In this document: positions 1 to 6,031 of the stretch, piece by piece
Numbering within the stretch: position 1 is the first letter of the stretch
How the letters are laid out: each line of letters begins with the position of its first letter
Assembly: GCA_023391955.1 (NCBI GenBank)
Contig: JAEWAA010000095.1
Span: forward strand, 1-7,442
Source of the DNA: Bacillota bacterium
GTDB taxonomy: Bacteria > Bacillota > Bacilli > Paenibacillales > NBRC-103111
DNA length: 7,442 nt
Direction of reading: 5' to 3'
Made by a program: the position numbers and the translations under genes
The notes under the pieces: model-generated
Databases searched by the model: none
What the model saw: only the letters and a program-made list of their open reading frames with translations
Told to the model about the DNA's origin: nothing

Positions 1-14
1 GGATTCATACTCAT
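1..14 (-). CDS. Probable start of a divergent gene, almost entirely outside the window
   Basis: On the minus strand an SD-like AAAGGA (bases 23-18) is followed by ATG at 14-12 and a second in-frame ATG at 8-6, reading M-S-M-N-P to the edge. The second ATG has the better spacing from the SD (9 bases, against 3), so the true start may be base 8. Too little is visible to suggest a function. A plausible minus-strand promoter lies just upstream. The call rests only on the SD, the start codon and the divergent layout, and could be chance. Confidence 0.3.
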
Positions 15-43
15 CCATCCTTTCTATTGTCCATTGGGATATT

Positions 44-72
44 AGTCTATTCACTGTATGTGCAATAGGCAA
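44..72 (-). promoter_or_regulatory. Possible sigma-A promoter for the left-edge minus-strand gene
   Basis: Read on the minus strand, TTGCCT (72-67) and TAGACT (49-44) are separated by exactly 17 bases. Each matches four of six consensus positions. The position suits a leader of about 20-25 bases before the start codon near base 14. The match is weak and unsupported by anything else. Confidence 0.25.
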
Positions 73-147
73 AAGGGTGAAATGCCCGCCCATTTTTTTA
101 GATTGTATGCGCATGTAAAATTATGGATATATTATCAAGTGCAACAT

Positions 148-175
148 TTGCCAGGACCGCACCGTTAAGGACAAT
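148..175 (+). promoter_or_regulatory. Possible sigma-A promoter for the stalk-domain protein gene
   Basis: TTGCCA at 148-153 (five of six matches to TTGACA) and GACAAT at 170-175 (four of six) are separated by 16 bases. The predicted start of transcription, near 182, leaves about 33 bases before the ATG at 215. Apart from this and the minus-strand candidate, the region from 15 to 214 holds nothing I can name. Confidence 0.3.
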
Positions 176-214
176 GTACATCATCATGATCATAGCGAAA
201 GGAAGTGGACAAGT

Positions 215-1279
215 ATGCATAACACAACGAAAAAAACGGCGGCGGCTATCGCGTTGGCACTTGCAGTCACAGGAGGAGGCGCTGCCTGGGCTCAAGCTGA
301 AGCGGCGGCAAAACCGCAGGAGCAGCCTGTTCCCACCCTGGCGCTTATCAGCTCCGATCATCTGAAGCAGGCTGTTGTACCCGTCCAGGTAAACGGACAA
401 AATCTGGCGGATAGCGGATACCTGGGCCAAGGCGGAGAAGCGATGCTGCCCCTTCGCGCAGTAGCGGAGGCCATGGGCTTCCAGCTGCAATGGAATGCTG
501 AAGCGTATTCTGTGGAGCTCGCGAAGGACAACTTATTTACCACAGTGAAAACCGGAGAGAATCAATATGCAGTGAACAAAATGCTGAAAAAGCTGGAGGC
601 GGCGCCTGCTTTGGTTGAGAGCAAGCTGTATGTTCCGGCATCCTTCTTCGTGGAGGTACTGCCTGGTGCAGTTGTTTCCGGCAATGACGGGATCTCCATC
701 ACTGCCAAGGAGGAGAGAAAATCGGTTCAGGCTAAAGGCGTAGTCACCGCTGTACGGGATCATGAAGGACGCCGTTCCCTTCACATTAAGGGGTATGGGA
801 CAGACGGCGTTGTGTTGAATGTGGGAGAACAAACGGAAATTCTCGGTGCGGACGGTAACAAGCTGGATTTCTCCGCCTTGACCATCGGGATGGAGGTTGA
901 AGTGGAGCATTCCATGGCGATGACCATGAGCCTGCCTCCCCAAACCGCGGCTTTCCGGATCAAGGTTGTTTCTGCCCTGGAAGCCAAGGATGTCCTGGGA
1001 ACCTGGGGTACGATTGAGGAGATCCTTCAAAGTGATAACGGAGACGTATCCGTCCGGGTGAAAGGCGCCGGTCTGACGGACAGCTCCCCTGAAGAGGTTG
1101 TGCTCCGGATCGCCAAGGATACGGTGCTGCAGAATGCGGAAGGTAAGGACATCGGGGTGAGCGAGCTGACAAAGGGTGCACGGGTGGTTGGTTTCTACAC
1201 ACCGATGCTGACCAAAAGCTTGCCTCCTATCGGCACAGCGCTGAAGATGACTCTTGTGGCGGAAGCCCCCGAGGCGTAA
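215..1279 (+). CDS. Exported stalk-domain (copper amine oxidase N-terminal-like) protein with duplicated C-terminal module
   Basis: A 354-residue secreted or cell-surface protein. Residues 1-26 form a signal peptide: basic start (K6 K7), an alanine-rich hydrophobic core, and probable cleavage after AWA (residue 26) or AQA (28). There is no lipobox cysteine. Residues about 55-165 match the stalk domain common in Paenibacillus surface proteins: MLPLRAVAEAMGF at 77-89, a Q-W-N element at 92-94, YAVN at 118-121, and LYVPASFF at 138-145. The name comes from amine oxidases, but nothing here suggests copper or oxidase chemistry. After that a module occurs twice (about 174-251 and 264-348), each copy ending near an S-L-P-P motif (239-242, 335-338). 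The start is supported by AAAGGAAG at 198-205. The gene appears monocistronic, with a strong hairpin after it. The domain class is fairly sure; the biological role is unknown, perhaps envelope structure or extracellular binding. Confidence 0.85.
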   Translation: MHNTTKKTAAAIALALAVTGGGAAWAQAEAAAKPQEQPVPTLALISSDHLKQAVVPVQVNGQNLADSGYLGQGGEAMLPLRAVAEAMGFQLQWNAEAYSVELAKDNLFTTVKTGENQYAVNKMLKKLEAAPALVESKLYVPASFFVEVLPGAVVSGNDGISITAKEERKSVQAKGVVTAVRDHEGRRSLHIKGYGTDGVVLNVGEQTEILGADGNKLDFSALTIGMEVEVEHSMAMTMSLPPQTAAFRIKVVSALEAKDVLGTWGTIEEILQSDNGDVSVRVKGAGLTDSSPEEVVLRIAKDTVLQNAEGKDIGVSELTKGARVVGFYTPMLTKSLPPIGTALKMTLVAEAPEA

Positions 1280-1324
1280 TTTGCTGAAGGAGAAGCTAAC
1301 AGAAACATAAATAACAAAAGCAGG

Positions 1325-1379
1325 AGCCCATATTATGCGGAGGCCGGCCTTAAGCCGGATTCTCCGTATAATATGGGCT
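1325..1379. terminator. Long bidirectional Rho-independent terminator between convergent genes
   Basis: Bases 1325-1343 pair with 1361-1379 (19 pairs, two of them G-T). The inner stem 1344-1348 pairs with 1354-1358 around a five-base loop, with a two-base bulge at 1359-1360. The plus strand continues into TTTGTTTG. Read on the minus strand, the hairpin is followed by a T-rich run (1320 down to about 1303). It sits between the stalk-protein stop (1279) and the oxidoreductase stop (1419), so it can end both transcripts. Confidence 0.9.
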
Positions 1380-1418
1380 TTGTTTGCTGCGAAAAAGCAG
1401 CGGAGCGGCCCCTTTCCC

Positions 1419-3380
1419 TCAGCTGCGGTTTTTCTTCAGGAACTGGTACACAATGCGGCATAGCTCACCCACCCGCACGATGCTCCCGGCTGAATCATGG
1501 GTTCCGCCGGAGAAGCCGCTGTTCACACTGGCATCCCCGCTCAAGCTGATCTCAGCCGACAAGCGGCTGTTCAGTGTCTCCACCCAACGGGCCAGCATCG
1601 GCCGGGTCAGCATGGGATTCGCCTGCCAATATTCAGCCGGTGAAGGCTCTGCTTTGGGCAGCCTTGGTCCCATATCCACGCCGGCGGGCAATATGGCGGC
1701 CGATGCAGGCAGAGCGGGCAGACTACATCCGCCGGGCAAAAGCCGGGCCAGGGCCAACAGCCTGGAAGCGAAGGCCACGCTTGCCGGCTGATCCGGCTGG
1801 GCTTCGTAGCCGCCGAACACACCCTTTGCCCCCCAATATTGCAGGGCTGCTCCCTCCTCCGTAAGCGGGTCCGCATCCCGGAAATAGGTGATCATCTGTC
1901 CTTCCTCCAGGAGCCGGTCCTGGAGCAGGTCAATGGGCAGCCTGCGCTCCGGGATACCCAGCCCAAGGCTTAGATCCGCCGCAACGCCGGCTGCAAAACC
2001 CAGCTGCATCCAGCACGGCTCCATACGGATGGTGCCCAGCCCCATATGTGTGGCGGAAACGGCTACGGGAACCAGCAAGCCATCCACCTTCTGCGGCACC
2101 ATCACTCCATAAGGAACCTGATAAATTTCGCTAATCCAGCCTAACCCCAGGAAACCCTCCAGAGCCACATTTTCCCCTTCCGGCTCCCGCTTGCGTGTAG
2201 CATGGGAATCGATGGCGTAGGAGCCCACCACTACACTGTCTCCGTGAACCGGAGTGCGGCCCAGTCCGGGTGCAAGCCGTGCGTCATTTTCTGTAAACAT
2301 GTATTCGCCGCAGATCCGTCGTCCCTCCCGGACATAGAGCTGGGGCGGGAAATGCCCGTTTCCGGCAAATTCATCGGCGGCATAACCAAACCGGAGTGCA
2401 TCCTGCCGGAAGGCGTCAGGCAATGATTCATCATTTTGAAGAAACCAGAGAAGTCCCTCCAGATAATGGCGCTGCCGGGTGCGGATGCGTTGGCGGACAT
2501 ACTCATCCCCCTCCAGGTATTCCTGGTTTTCTTCCGGCAGATCGCTGGAGCACATGCAATAGTGGTGGTTATTGGCATCAGTTTTGCCGTTGGGGACGGG
2601 AAGAATATTGAGCACATCCCGGATGGACTTCACCCGTCCGGCCTCCACATCGCCGATCAGACTGGTGTAATCCTCTCTCTGGTATACCTCCGGCTTATAG
2701 CAGGTTACCCGGTTTTCCGGGACATCTGTCAGGCACAGCCGGTAGTTGTATGCCTGAATCCGGTGGTCTCCCTCACCCGTGCTTCCCGGCAAGACCTTTT
2801 TGGTGGGGTCAAAATTCATATACAGCTTTCCGGCATATTCCTCGTTCCAGTCATCCCGGGATTCCCGGCCTGTCAGATAAGGAACACCGGCGGCGGCAGC
2901 CAGATCGCCCTCATAGGTGGCGTCAATAAAGGCATCTGCCTGCCAGCGTTCCAGCATCCCGTCAGCGGCAGCTGCTTCCACGGCAACCAGCCGGCCATGT
3001 TCTGTAACGGCACGCTTCAACAAATAGCCGGTGATTACGGTCAAATTCGGTTTTTCCGCGTCCAGCATGGCTGCAAACAGCTGTGATGCCACGGATGGCT
3101 CGAAGAACATCCCGCCACGGCAATCCTCCACCTGCCGGGAGCCTGCGCCGTAACGGTCCGTATAATGGGCCAGCACCTTGTGCAGAAATTCCCGGTAAAT
3201 GGCTCCGGAGGCCTCCGGCCAATCAATATCCGTTCTGCCCAACCCGCTGGTCATTAATCCGCCAATATGCCCGGTGGGTTCAGCCAGCACCACGCGCCTG
3301 CCCTTTCTGGCGGCGGCAATGGCCGCTCCGATTCCTCCCGGTGTAGCCCCATAAACAAAGATTTCACAATGTGCAGACAT
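1419..3380 (-). CDS. FAD-dependent oxidoreductase (FAD_oxidored family)
   Basis: A 653-residue, probably cytosolic flavoprotein with no signal peptide or membrane segment. The dinucleotide-binding fold opens the protein: VYGATPGGIGAAIAAARKG at 9-27, an acidic residue E34 ending beta-strand 2, then GGLMTSGLGRTD at 40-51. The family motif DATYEGDL is at 153-160. A C-terminal FAD-contacting region at about 427-475 has VSATHMGLGTIRMEP and GFAAGVAA. These match the FAD_oxidored family, whose members are often annotated simply as FAD-dependent oxidoreductase or, doubtfully, xanthan lyase. Substrates are mostly unknown; a carbohydrate- or polyol-related role is a guess. A further tail of about 175 residues follows the FAD region. 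AAGGAG at 3394-3389 lies 8 bases before the ATG and supports the start. The gene is divergent from an AraC regulator that probably controls it, and convergent with the stalk-protein gene through a shared terminator. Confidence 0.9.
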   Translation of the reverse strand: MSAHCEIFVYGATPGGIGAAIAAARKGRRVVLAEPTGHIGGLMTSGLGRTDIDWPEASGAIYREFLHKVLAHYTDRYGAGSRQVEDCRGGMFFEPSVASQLFAAMLDAEKPNLTVITGYLLKRAVTEHGRLVAVEAAAADGMLERWQADAFIDATYEGDLAAAAGVPYLTGRESRDDWNEEYAGKLYMNFDPTKKVLPGSTGEGDHRIQAYNYRLCLTDVPENRVTCYKPEVYQREDYTSLIGDVEAGRVKSIRDVLNILPVPNGKTDANNHHYCMCSSDLPEENQEYLEGDEYVRQRIRTRQRHYLEGLLWFLQNDESLPDAFRQDALRFGYAADEFAGNGHFPPQLYVREGRRICGEYMFTENDARLAPGLGRTPVHGDSVVVGSYAIDSHATRKREPEGENVALEGFLGLGWISEIYQVPYGVMVPQKVDGLLVPVAVSATHMGLGTIRMEPCWMQLGFAAGVAADLSLGLGIPERRLPIDLLQDRLLEEGQMITYFRDADPLTEEGAALQYWGAKGVFGGYEAQPDQPASVAFASRLLALARLLPGGCSLPALPASAAILPAGVDMGPRLPKAEPSPAEYWQANPMLTRPMLARWVETLNSRLSAEISLSGDASVNSGFSGGTHDSAGSIVRVGELCRIVYQFLKKNRS

Positions 3381-3413
3381 GCGGCATTCTCCTTCGTCTC
3401 CCGTGATGAGCCC

Positions 3414-3419
3414 ATTATA
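3414..3419 (-). promoter_or_regulatory. Perfect -10 box (TATAAT) for the oxidoreductase gene
   Basis: Read on the minus strand, TATAAT occupies 3419-3414, 33 bases before the start codon. At 16-18 bases upstream there is no good TTGACA match; the best-placed hexamer is GGCAGT or TGGCAG near 3437-3443. A strong -10 without a -35 is typical of promoters that need an activator, which fits the neighbouring AraC-family gene. Confidence 0.55.
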
Positions 3420-3473
3420 GCTCCGTTCTCGAGGAAACTGCCATGCAGAAAATATGAGAAAGATGCACTTTTT

Positions 3474-3504
3474 TTCACAAAAGCTTCTCCTGATTTAGTA
3501 CAAT
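3474..3504 (+). promoter_or_regulatory. Probable sigma-A promoter for the AraC-family gene
   Basis: TACAAT at 3499-3504 (five of six) is preceded by TTCACA at 3474-3479 (five of six) with a 19-base spacer, longer than ideal. Transcription would start near 3511 and give a leader of only about 18 bases that carries the SD. It lies back to back with the oxidoreductase promoter, so a bound regulator could affect both. Confidence 0.45.
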
Positions 3505-3528
3505 ACAAATAAAGGGGGAGACGATGCC

Positions 3529-4323
3529 ATGCACTATCCGGTCACCATCCGTTCCTATGGCTATTCCATTAGCAAACGCAGGTTTGTCCAGCCTTGGGCT
3601 GTTTTGGAGAAGGAGTGGACTCTGTTTATTCTGGAGGAGGGCAGCTTCCGGTACAAGCTGGGCGGGCAGGAGGGGGAGATGGCTCCGGGAGAGGTGCTTT
3701 TGGGCCCGCCCGGTGTGGTTTTGGAACGGGAATCCTTGTCTCTAATGAACATTCACTATCTGGTTTTTCAGCCCATCCTTCCTGAAGGACAAGCCCTGCT
3801 GGAAGGAATAACCCGTAACGGCAGGTACCGCTTTCCTGTAACGGACCGGGCCCGGCTGCTCTCCACCCTGCGCCTGATCAAACCCTGCTCTGACCGCCAG
3901 GAGGAGAAAGCACTGGCAGCGGCCACCCATTATCTGCATGACCTGCTGCTGCTCATCATGCACGAAATTTCAGAGGAAGCGGGGCTGTCTCGCAGTGCTC
4001 CCGAGCCCCGGATGCTGGCGGCCCGCAGGTGGCTGGAGACGAATGCCTTCGGTGAAGCGCAGCTGACGGAGCTGGCACACTCTCTTTGCATCAGCCAGGT
4101 GGCGCTGACCCGCCAATTCAAGGCCGCTTTCGGGACCGGGCCCAAGGAGTATCTCACCGCTCTTCGGCTGGAAAAGGCCAAGGCGCTGCTGACGGATACG
4201 GATTTTACCATGGAGCATGTGGCCTCCTTATGCGGGTATGACAACGGCTACTACTTCAGCCGAATTTTCGAAAAAACCGTAAAACTGCGGCCTTCGGTAT
4301 ACAGACGGATGTATAGGCTGTAG
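3529..4323 (+). CDS. AraC-family transcriptional regulator
   Basis: A 264-residue DNA-binding regulator. Residues 1 to about 100 look like a cupin-type sensor half: beta-rich, with E-x-G-S-F-R-Y and APGEVLLGPPG typical of these domains. A helical linker follows. Residues about 161-264 are the AraC DNA-binding domain. Its first helix-turn-helix is near 181-202 (ELAHSLCIS...LTRQFKAAFG). The second is near 228-258, with the family hallmark VASLCGYDNGYYFSRIFEKTVKLRPSVYRR. GGGGGAG at 3514-3520, 8 bases before the ATG, fixes the start; another ATG at 3524 is out of frame. The likely target is the divergent FAD oxidoreductase gene and possibly itself. The ligand is unknown, though relatives often sense sugars. 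A strong terminator follows, so it is probably transcribed alone. Confidence 0.92.
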   Translation: MHYPVTIRSYGYSISKRRFVQPWAVLEKEWTLFILEEGSFRYKLGGQEGEMAPGEVLLGPPGVVLERESLSLMNIHYLVFQPILPEGQALLEGITRNGRYRFPVTDRARLLSTLRLIKPCSDRQEEKALAAATHYLHDLLLLIMHEISEEAGLSRSAPEPRMLAARRWLETNAFGEAQLTELAHSLCISQVALTRQFKAAFGTGPKEYLTALRLEKAKALLTDTDFTMEHVASLCGYDNGYYFSRIFEKTVKLRPSVYRRMYRL

Positions 4324-4421
4324 CGGGCGAAGGGGTCTTTCTATTTGTTGCCGACTTATCGACAGGTAGGGTCCTTTATGATATGGTATATTCATACAGT
4401 TTCGACCGGAAGCGAAGCACG

Positions 4422-4460
4422 CGCCGGCTGTTCCCTTATCAGGGAGCGGCTGGCGTTTTT
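4422..4460 (+). terminator. Rho-independent terminator of the AraC-family gene
   Basis: Fifteen consecutive pairs join 4422-4436 to 4441-4455 (three are G-T) around the tetraloop TATC, followed directly by TTTTT at 4456-4460. It lies about 100 bases after the regulator's stop. It falls inside the open frame that runs upstream of the Rpn gene from 4345, which argues that the upstream part of that frame is not translated. Confidence 0.85.
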
Positions 4461-4487
4461 GCGTTCAGGAGCTTGCGGTTCGTCAAT

Positions 4488-4498
4488 TATGATATACT
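4488..4498 (+). promoter_or_regulatory. Possible -10 region of the Rpn gene promoter
   Basis: Overlapping -10-like hexamers TATGAT (4488-4493) and TATACT (4493-4498) lie just after the upstream terminator and about 20-30 bases before the ATG at 4519. No convincing -35 is seen; TTCAGG at 4464-4469 is 18 bases upstream but matches poorly. A promoter is expected here because the terminator isolates the Rpn gene from the regulator. Confidence 0.35.
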
Positions 4499-4518
4499 GG
4501 AGGCAACAGAAAACGATT

Positions 4519-5538
4519 ATGGCTGATAAACGGAAAAAACCGCGGGAACAAGTTAAGCTGGACCGGATCATGCGCTTGTTGTTCCATCTGTCCCACAAAA
4601 CAGTGGTCCTGTTGATTAACGGACTGTTTGATGAAGCCTTTGATCCCGGTCAAGTCAAGGTGGTTTACGGAAACGGGAATATGACCGGACATGATTTCAG
4701 CAAGCTGGAAGCGGATCTGTTGTTGAAGGTGGAAACGGCATCCGGCGATTGTGAATATCATATAGAATTTCAAACCCTGCATGATTCCGCTATGGCTGTA
4801 CGCATGTTCCGGTATGGGTTCAACCGGGCATTGGAAGCCGGCAGGATGGCTGAAGCGGTGGAGGCGGGGACGCTTACGCTATTTTTTCCCCGCCAATTAG
4901 TGATCTATCTGGAGGAAAATGAATCCGTCCGGGAACAGGTGGAGCTGGTGCTTGTTTTTCCCGACGGACAAACCATTCGGTACCGGGTGCCTGTTATGCG
5001 GTATTGGATGAGTACACCCCAGGATTTAACAGGGAAAAAGCTTTACGCCTTGCTTCCCCTTCAGGTGTTTCGCTGGCGCAAACGGCTGCAGGCCTTGGAG
5101 CGGAGCAAATTGCCGGAAGAAGAAAAGCGGCGGCGGATGGCTGAGGCGTTCAATAGCCTGAAGGAAACCGTGGGTCATACATTGGAGAGGCTCCGGCAGC
5201 TGCATGACAAGCGCGAGTTAAGCGGTGCTGATCTGGAGCGGCTGCTGGAAGCCATGCAAGCGTTGATGAATTATTTGTATAACCGGTACGGCCAATACGA
5301 AAAGCTGGATGAGGAGGTCAGGCAAATGCTTAAACCCTGGATAGACCCGAAGGTGAAGCGGAAAGCCCTGATGGAAGGACGCCGGGAAGGAAAGCTGCAA
5401 GGCAAGATCGAAGGCAAGATCGAGGTGGCCGAGCAGCTGCTGCGCAGGGGGATCATGACGCCGCCGGAGATTTCGGAGATTACCGGTTTGCCGTTGGAGC
5501 AGGTTTCGCGGCTGCAGGAGGAGAACAGCCAGCAGTGA
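4519..5538 (+). CDS. Rpn-family nuclease (PD-(D/E)XK, transposase_31/YhgA-like)
   Basis: A 339-residue protein of the recombination-promoting nuclease family, often annotated as 'putative transposase'. Characterised members are DNA endonucleases, and some act as antiphage toxins. The N-terminal half carries the nuclease core: D38 in LFDEAF, D66 in EADLLLKV, and E83-F84-Q85 in HIEFQ, where Q replaces the usual lysine as is common in this family. The C-terminal third is charged and ends in the G-R-R-E-G-K-L-Q-G-K-I-E-G-K-I-E low-complexity stretch, then a short helix-turn-helix-like tail (EISEITGLPLEQVSRLQEE). I chose ATG 4519 because the open frame upstream (from 4345) contains a terminator and a likely -10 box. 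Its SD (GGAGG, 4499-4503) is 15 bases away, longer than ideal, so weak initiation is likely. No terminal inverted repeats mark it as an insertion sequence. It has its own terminator and contains a strong internal start at 5326. Confidence 0.85.
   Translation: MADKRKKPREQVKLDRIMRLLFHLSHKTVVLLINGLFDEAFDPGQVKVVYGNGNMTGHDFSKLEADLLLKVETASGDCEYHIEFQTLHDSAMAVRMFRYGFNRALEAGRMAEAVEAGTLTLFFPRQLVIYLEENESVREQVELVLVFPDGQTIRYRVPVMRYWMSTPQDLTGKKLYALLPLQVFRWRKRLQALERSKLPEEEKRRRMAEAFNSLKETVGHTLERLRQLHDKRELSGADLERLLEAMQALMNYLYNRYGQYEKLDEEVRQMLKPWIDPKVKRKALMEGRREGKLQGKIEGKIEVAEQLLRRGIMTPPEISEITGLPLEQVSRLQEENSQQ
5326..5538 (+). CDS. Candidate intragenic small protein, RpnS-like (C-terminal part of the Rpn protein)
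   Basis: An in-frame ATG at 5326 is preceded by GAGGAGG (5311-5317) with an 8-base spacer, a near-ideal ribosome binding site and better placed than that of the full-length gene. It would make a 70-residue protein identical to the Rpn C-terminus. That product is a basic, helical stretch with the G-K-I-E repeats and the final helix-turn-helix-like tail, and it lacks all the nuclease residues. In the Rpn family, as I recall, small proteins made from such internal starts block the toxic full-length nuclease. A TATAAC at 5278-5283 could be an internal -10 but has no good -35. The caution is that GAG-GAG also simply encodes Glu-Glu here. Confidence 0.45.
   Translation: MLKPWIDPKVKRKALMEGRREGKLQGKIEGKIEVAEQLLRRGIMTPPEISEITGLPLEQVSRLQEENSQQ
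5401..5424 (+). repeat. 12-base tandem repeat, two copies, in the Rpn gene
   Basis: GGCAAGATCGAA (5401-5412) is followed directly by GGCAAGATCGAG (5413-5424), differing only in the last base. Each copy encodes Gly-Lys-Ile-Glu, so copy-number change keeps the frame. It lies inside both the full-length and the proposed short protein. Confidence 0.9.
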
Positions 5539-5562
5539 TTGAAGACAACCACCGCCGCTTAG

Positions 5563-5591
5563 GGTCCGCGCATCAAACGCGGGCCTTTTTT
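5563..5591 (+). terminator. Rho-independent terminator of the Rpn gene
   Basis: GGTCCGCG (5563-5570) pairs with CGCGGGCC (5578-5585) over eight base pairs (one T-G) around a seven-base loop, followed by six T residues (5586-5591). It begins 24 bases after the Rpn stop and separates it from the small genes downstream. Confidence 0.88.
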
Positions 5592-5620
5592 GCCGTTCCC
5601 GCAGTGAGCCTGTCCAAAGT

Positions 5621-5656
5621 CTGACATGGAGTGCCATGTGGAAAATATGATATAAT
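5621..5656 (+). promoter_or_regulatory. Probable promoter for the small-gene/sigI stretch
   Basis: A perfect TATAAT lies at 5651-5656, with an overlapping TATGAT at 5646-5651, 30-35 bases before the ATG at 5687. CTGACA at 5621-5626 matches the -35 in five of six positions but is 19 bases from TATGAT and 24 from TATAAT. The -10 is good; the -35 assignment is uncertain. The preceding terminator makes a fresh promoter necessary here. Confidence 0.5.
5624..5639. promoter_or_regulatory. Inverted repeat, possible operator
   Basis: ACATGG (5624-5629) and CCATGT (5634-5639) are a perfect six-base inverted repeat with a four-base spacer. It is placed where the -35 of the TATAAT at 5651 would be. There is no T-tract after it, so it is not a terminator. 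A dimeric regulator could bind here, but a six-base arm can occur by chance. Confidence 0.35.
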
Positions 5657-5686
5657 GAGTCGATTGTGGTCTAAGGAGGCGTTTAC

Positions 5687-5980
5687 ATGTATTACGTGTT
5701 GAAGCATAAAGAAACCGGTGAGATATTTTCCTGCAGCCAAAAAAACATCTATGACTTCATATACCATGGCGTAAAGTCCTGGGAGGATGAGGATACCGCT
5801 GCTTCGGAGATGGCGTCGGTATTGGCAGAGCAGGGGTACGACGAGCCGGAGCAATGGGAAGTGTTCGATCTGGAGGAGGAGCACACCCTCAAAATGTGCA
5901 ATGTGAAGCTGGCCAACAACCCGGCCAAACGCTTATATATGCGGGAAGACGGCCGGCTGGAGACGCGTTCCCATACATAA
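5687..5980 (+). CDS. Small acidic protein of unknown function
   Basis: A 97-residue protein that I do not recognise. It has no signal peptide, membrane segment or cysteine pair suggesting metal binding. The N-terminus (MYYVLKHKETGEIFSC) looks like a beta-strand pair, and the middle is acidic and probably helical (WEDEDTAASEMASVLAEQ). A Trp-Glu-Val-Phe-Asp-Leu strand and a run of glutamates follow, then a basic tail. The start is secure: AAGGAGG at 5673-5679 is 7 bases before ATG, and a TATAAT lies upstream. It is followed 51 bases later by another small unknown gene and then sigI, all in the same direction with no terminator between, so cotranscription is plausible. Base use resembles that of its neighbours. 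Confidence 0.8.
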   Translation: MYYVLKHKETGEIFSCSQKNIYDFIYHGVKSWEDEDTAASEMASVLAEQGYDEPEQWEVFDLEEEHTLKMCNVKLANNPAKRLYMREDGRLETRSHT

Positions 5981-6031
5981 GACGGCCAATAGTCTGACGT
6001 GTGAATCCAATTAAAAGGAGATTGAACGGAT

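Noticed and set aside
533..1030. A 165-codon minus-strand open frame opposite the stalk-domain gene
   Set aside because: The opposite strand has a signal peptide, a known domain and a good SD; this frame has none of these.
2436..3086. A 216-codon plus-strand open frame opposite the FAD oxidoreductase
   Set aside because: It lies entirely antisense to a gene with clear flavoprotein motifs, has no good SD, and its translation shows no recognisable domain. It is a shadow of high-GC codon use.
4519..5538. An insertion sequence, suggested by the 'transposase' label of the Rpn family
   Set aside because: No terminal inverted repeats or target duplications are visible around it, and the family consists of nucleases rather than conventional IS transposases.
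5218..5637. A 139-codon minus-strand open frame opposite the Rpn 3' end, considered as an antisense antitoxin
   Set aside because: It runs through the terminator hairpin, has no recognisable motif or clear SD, and the sense-strand internal start explains the region better.
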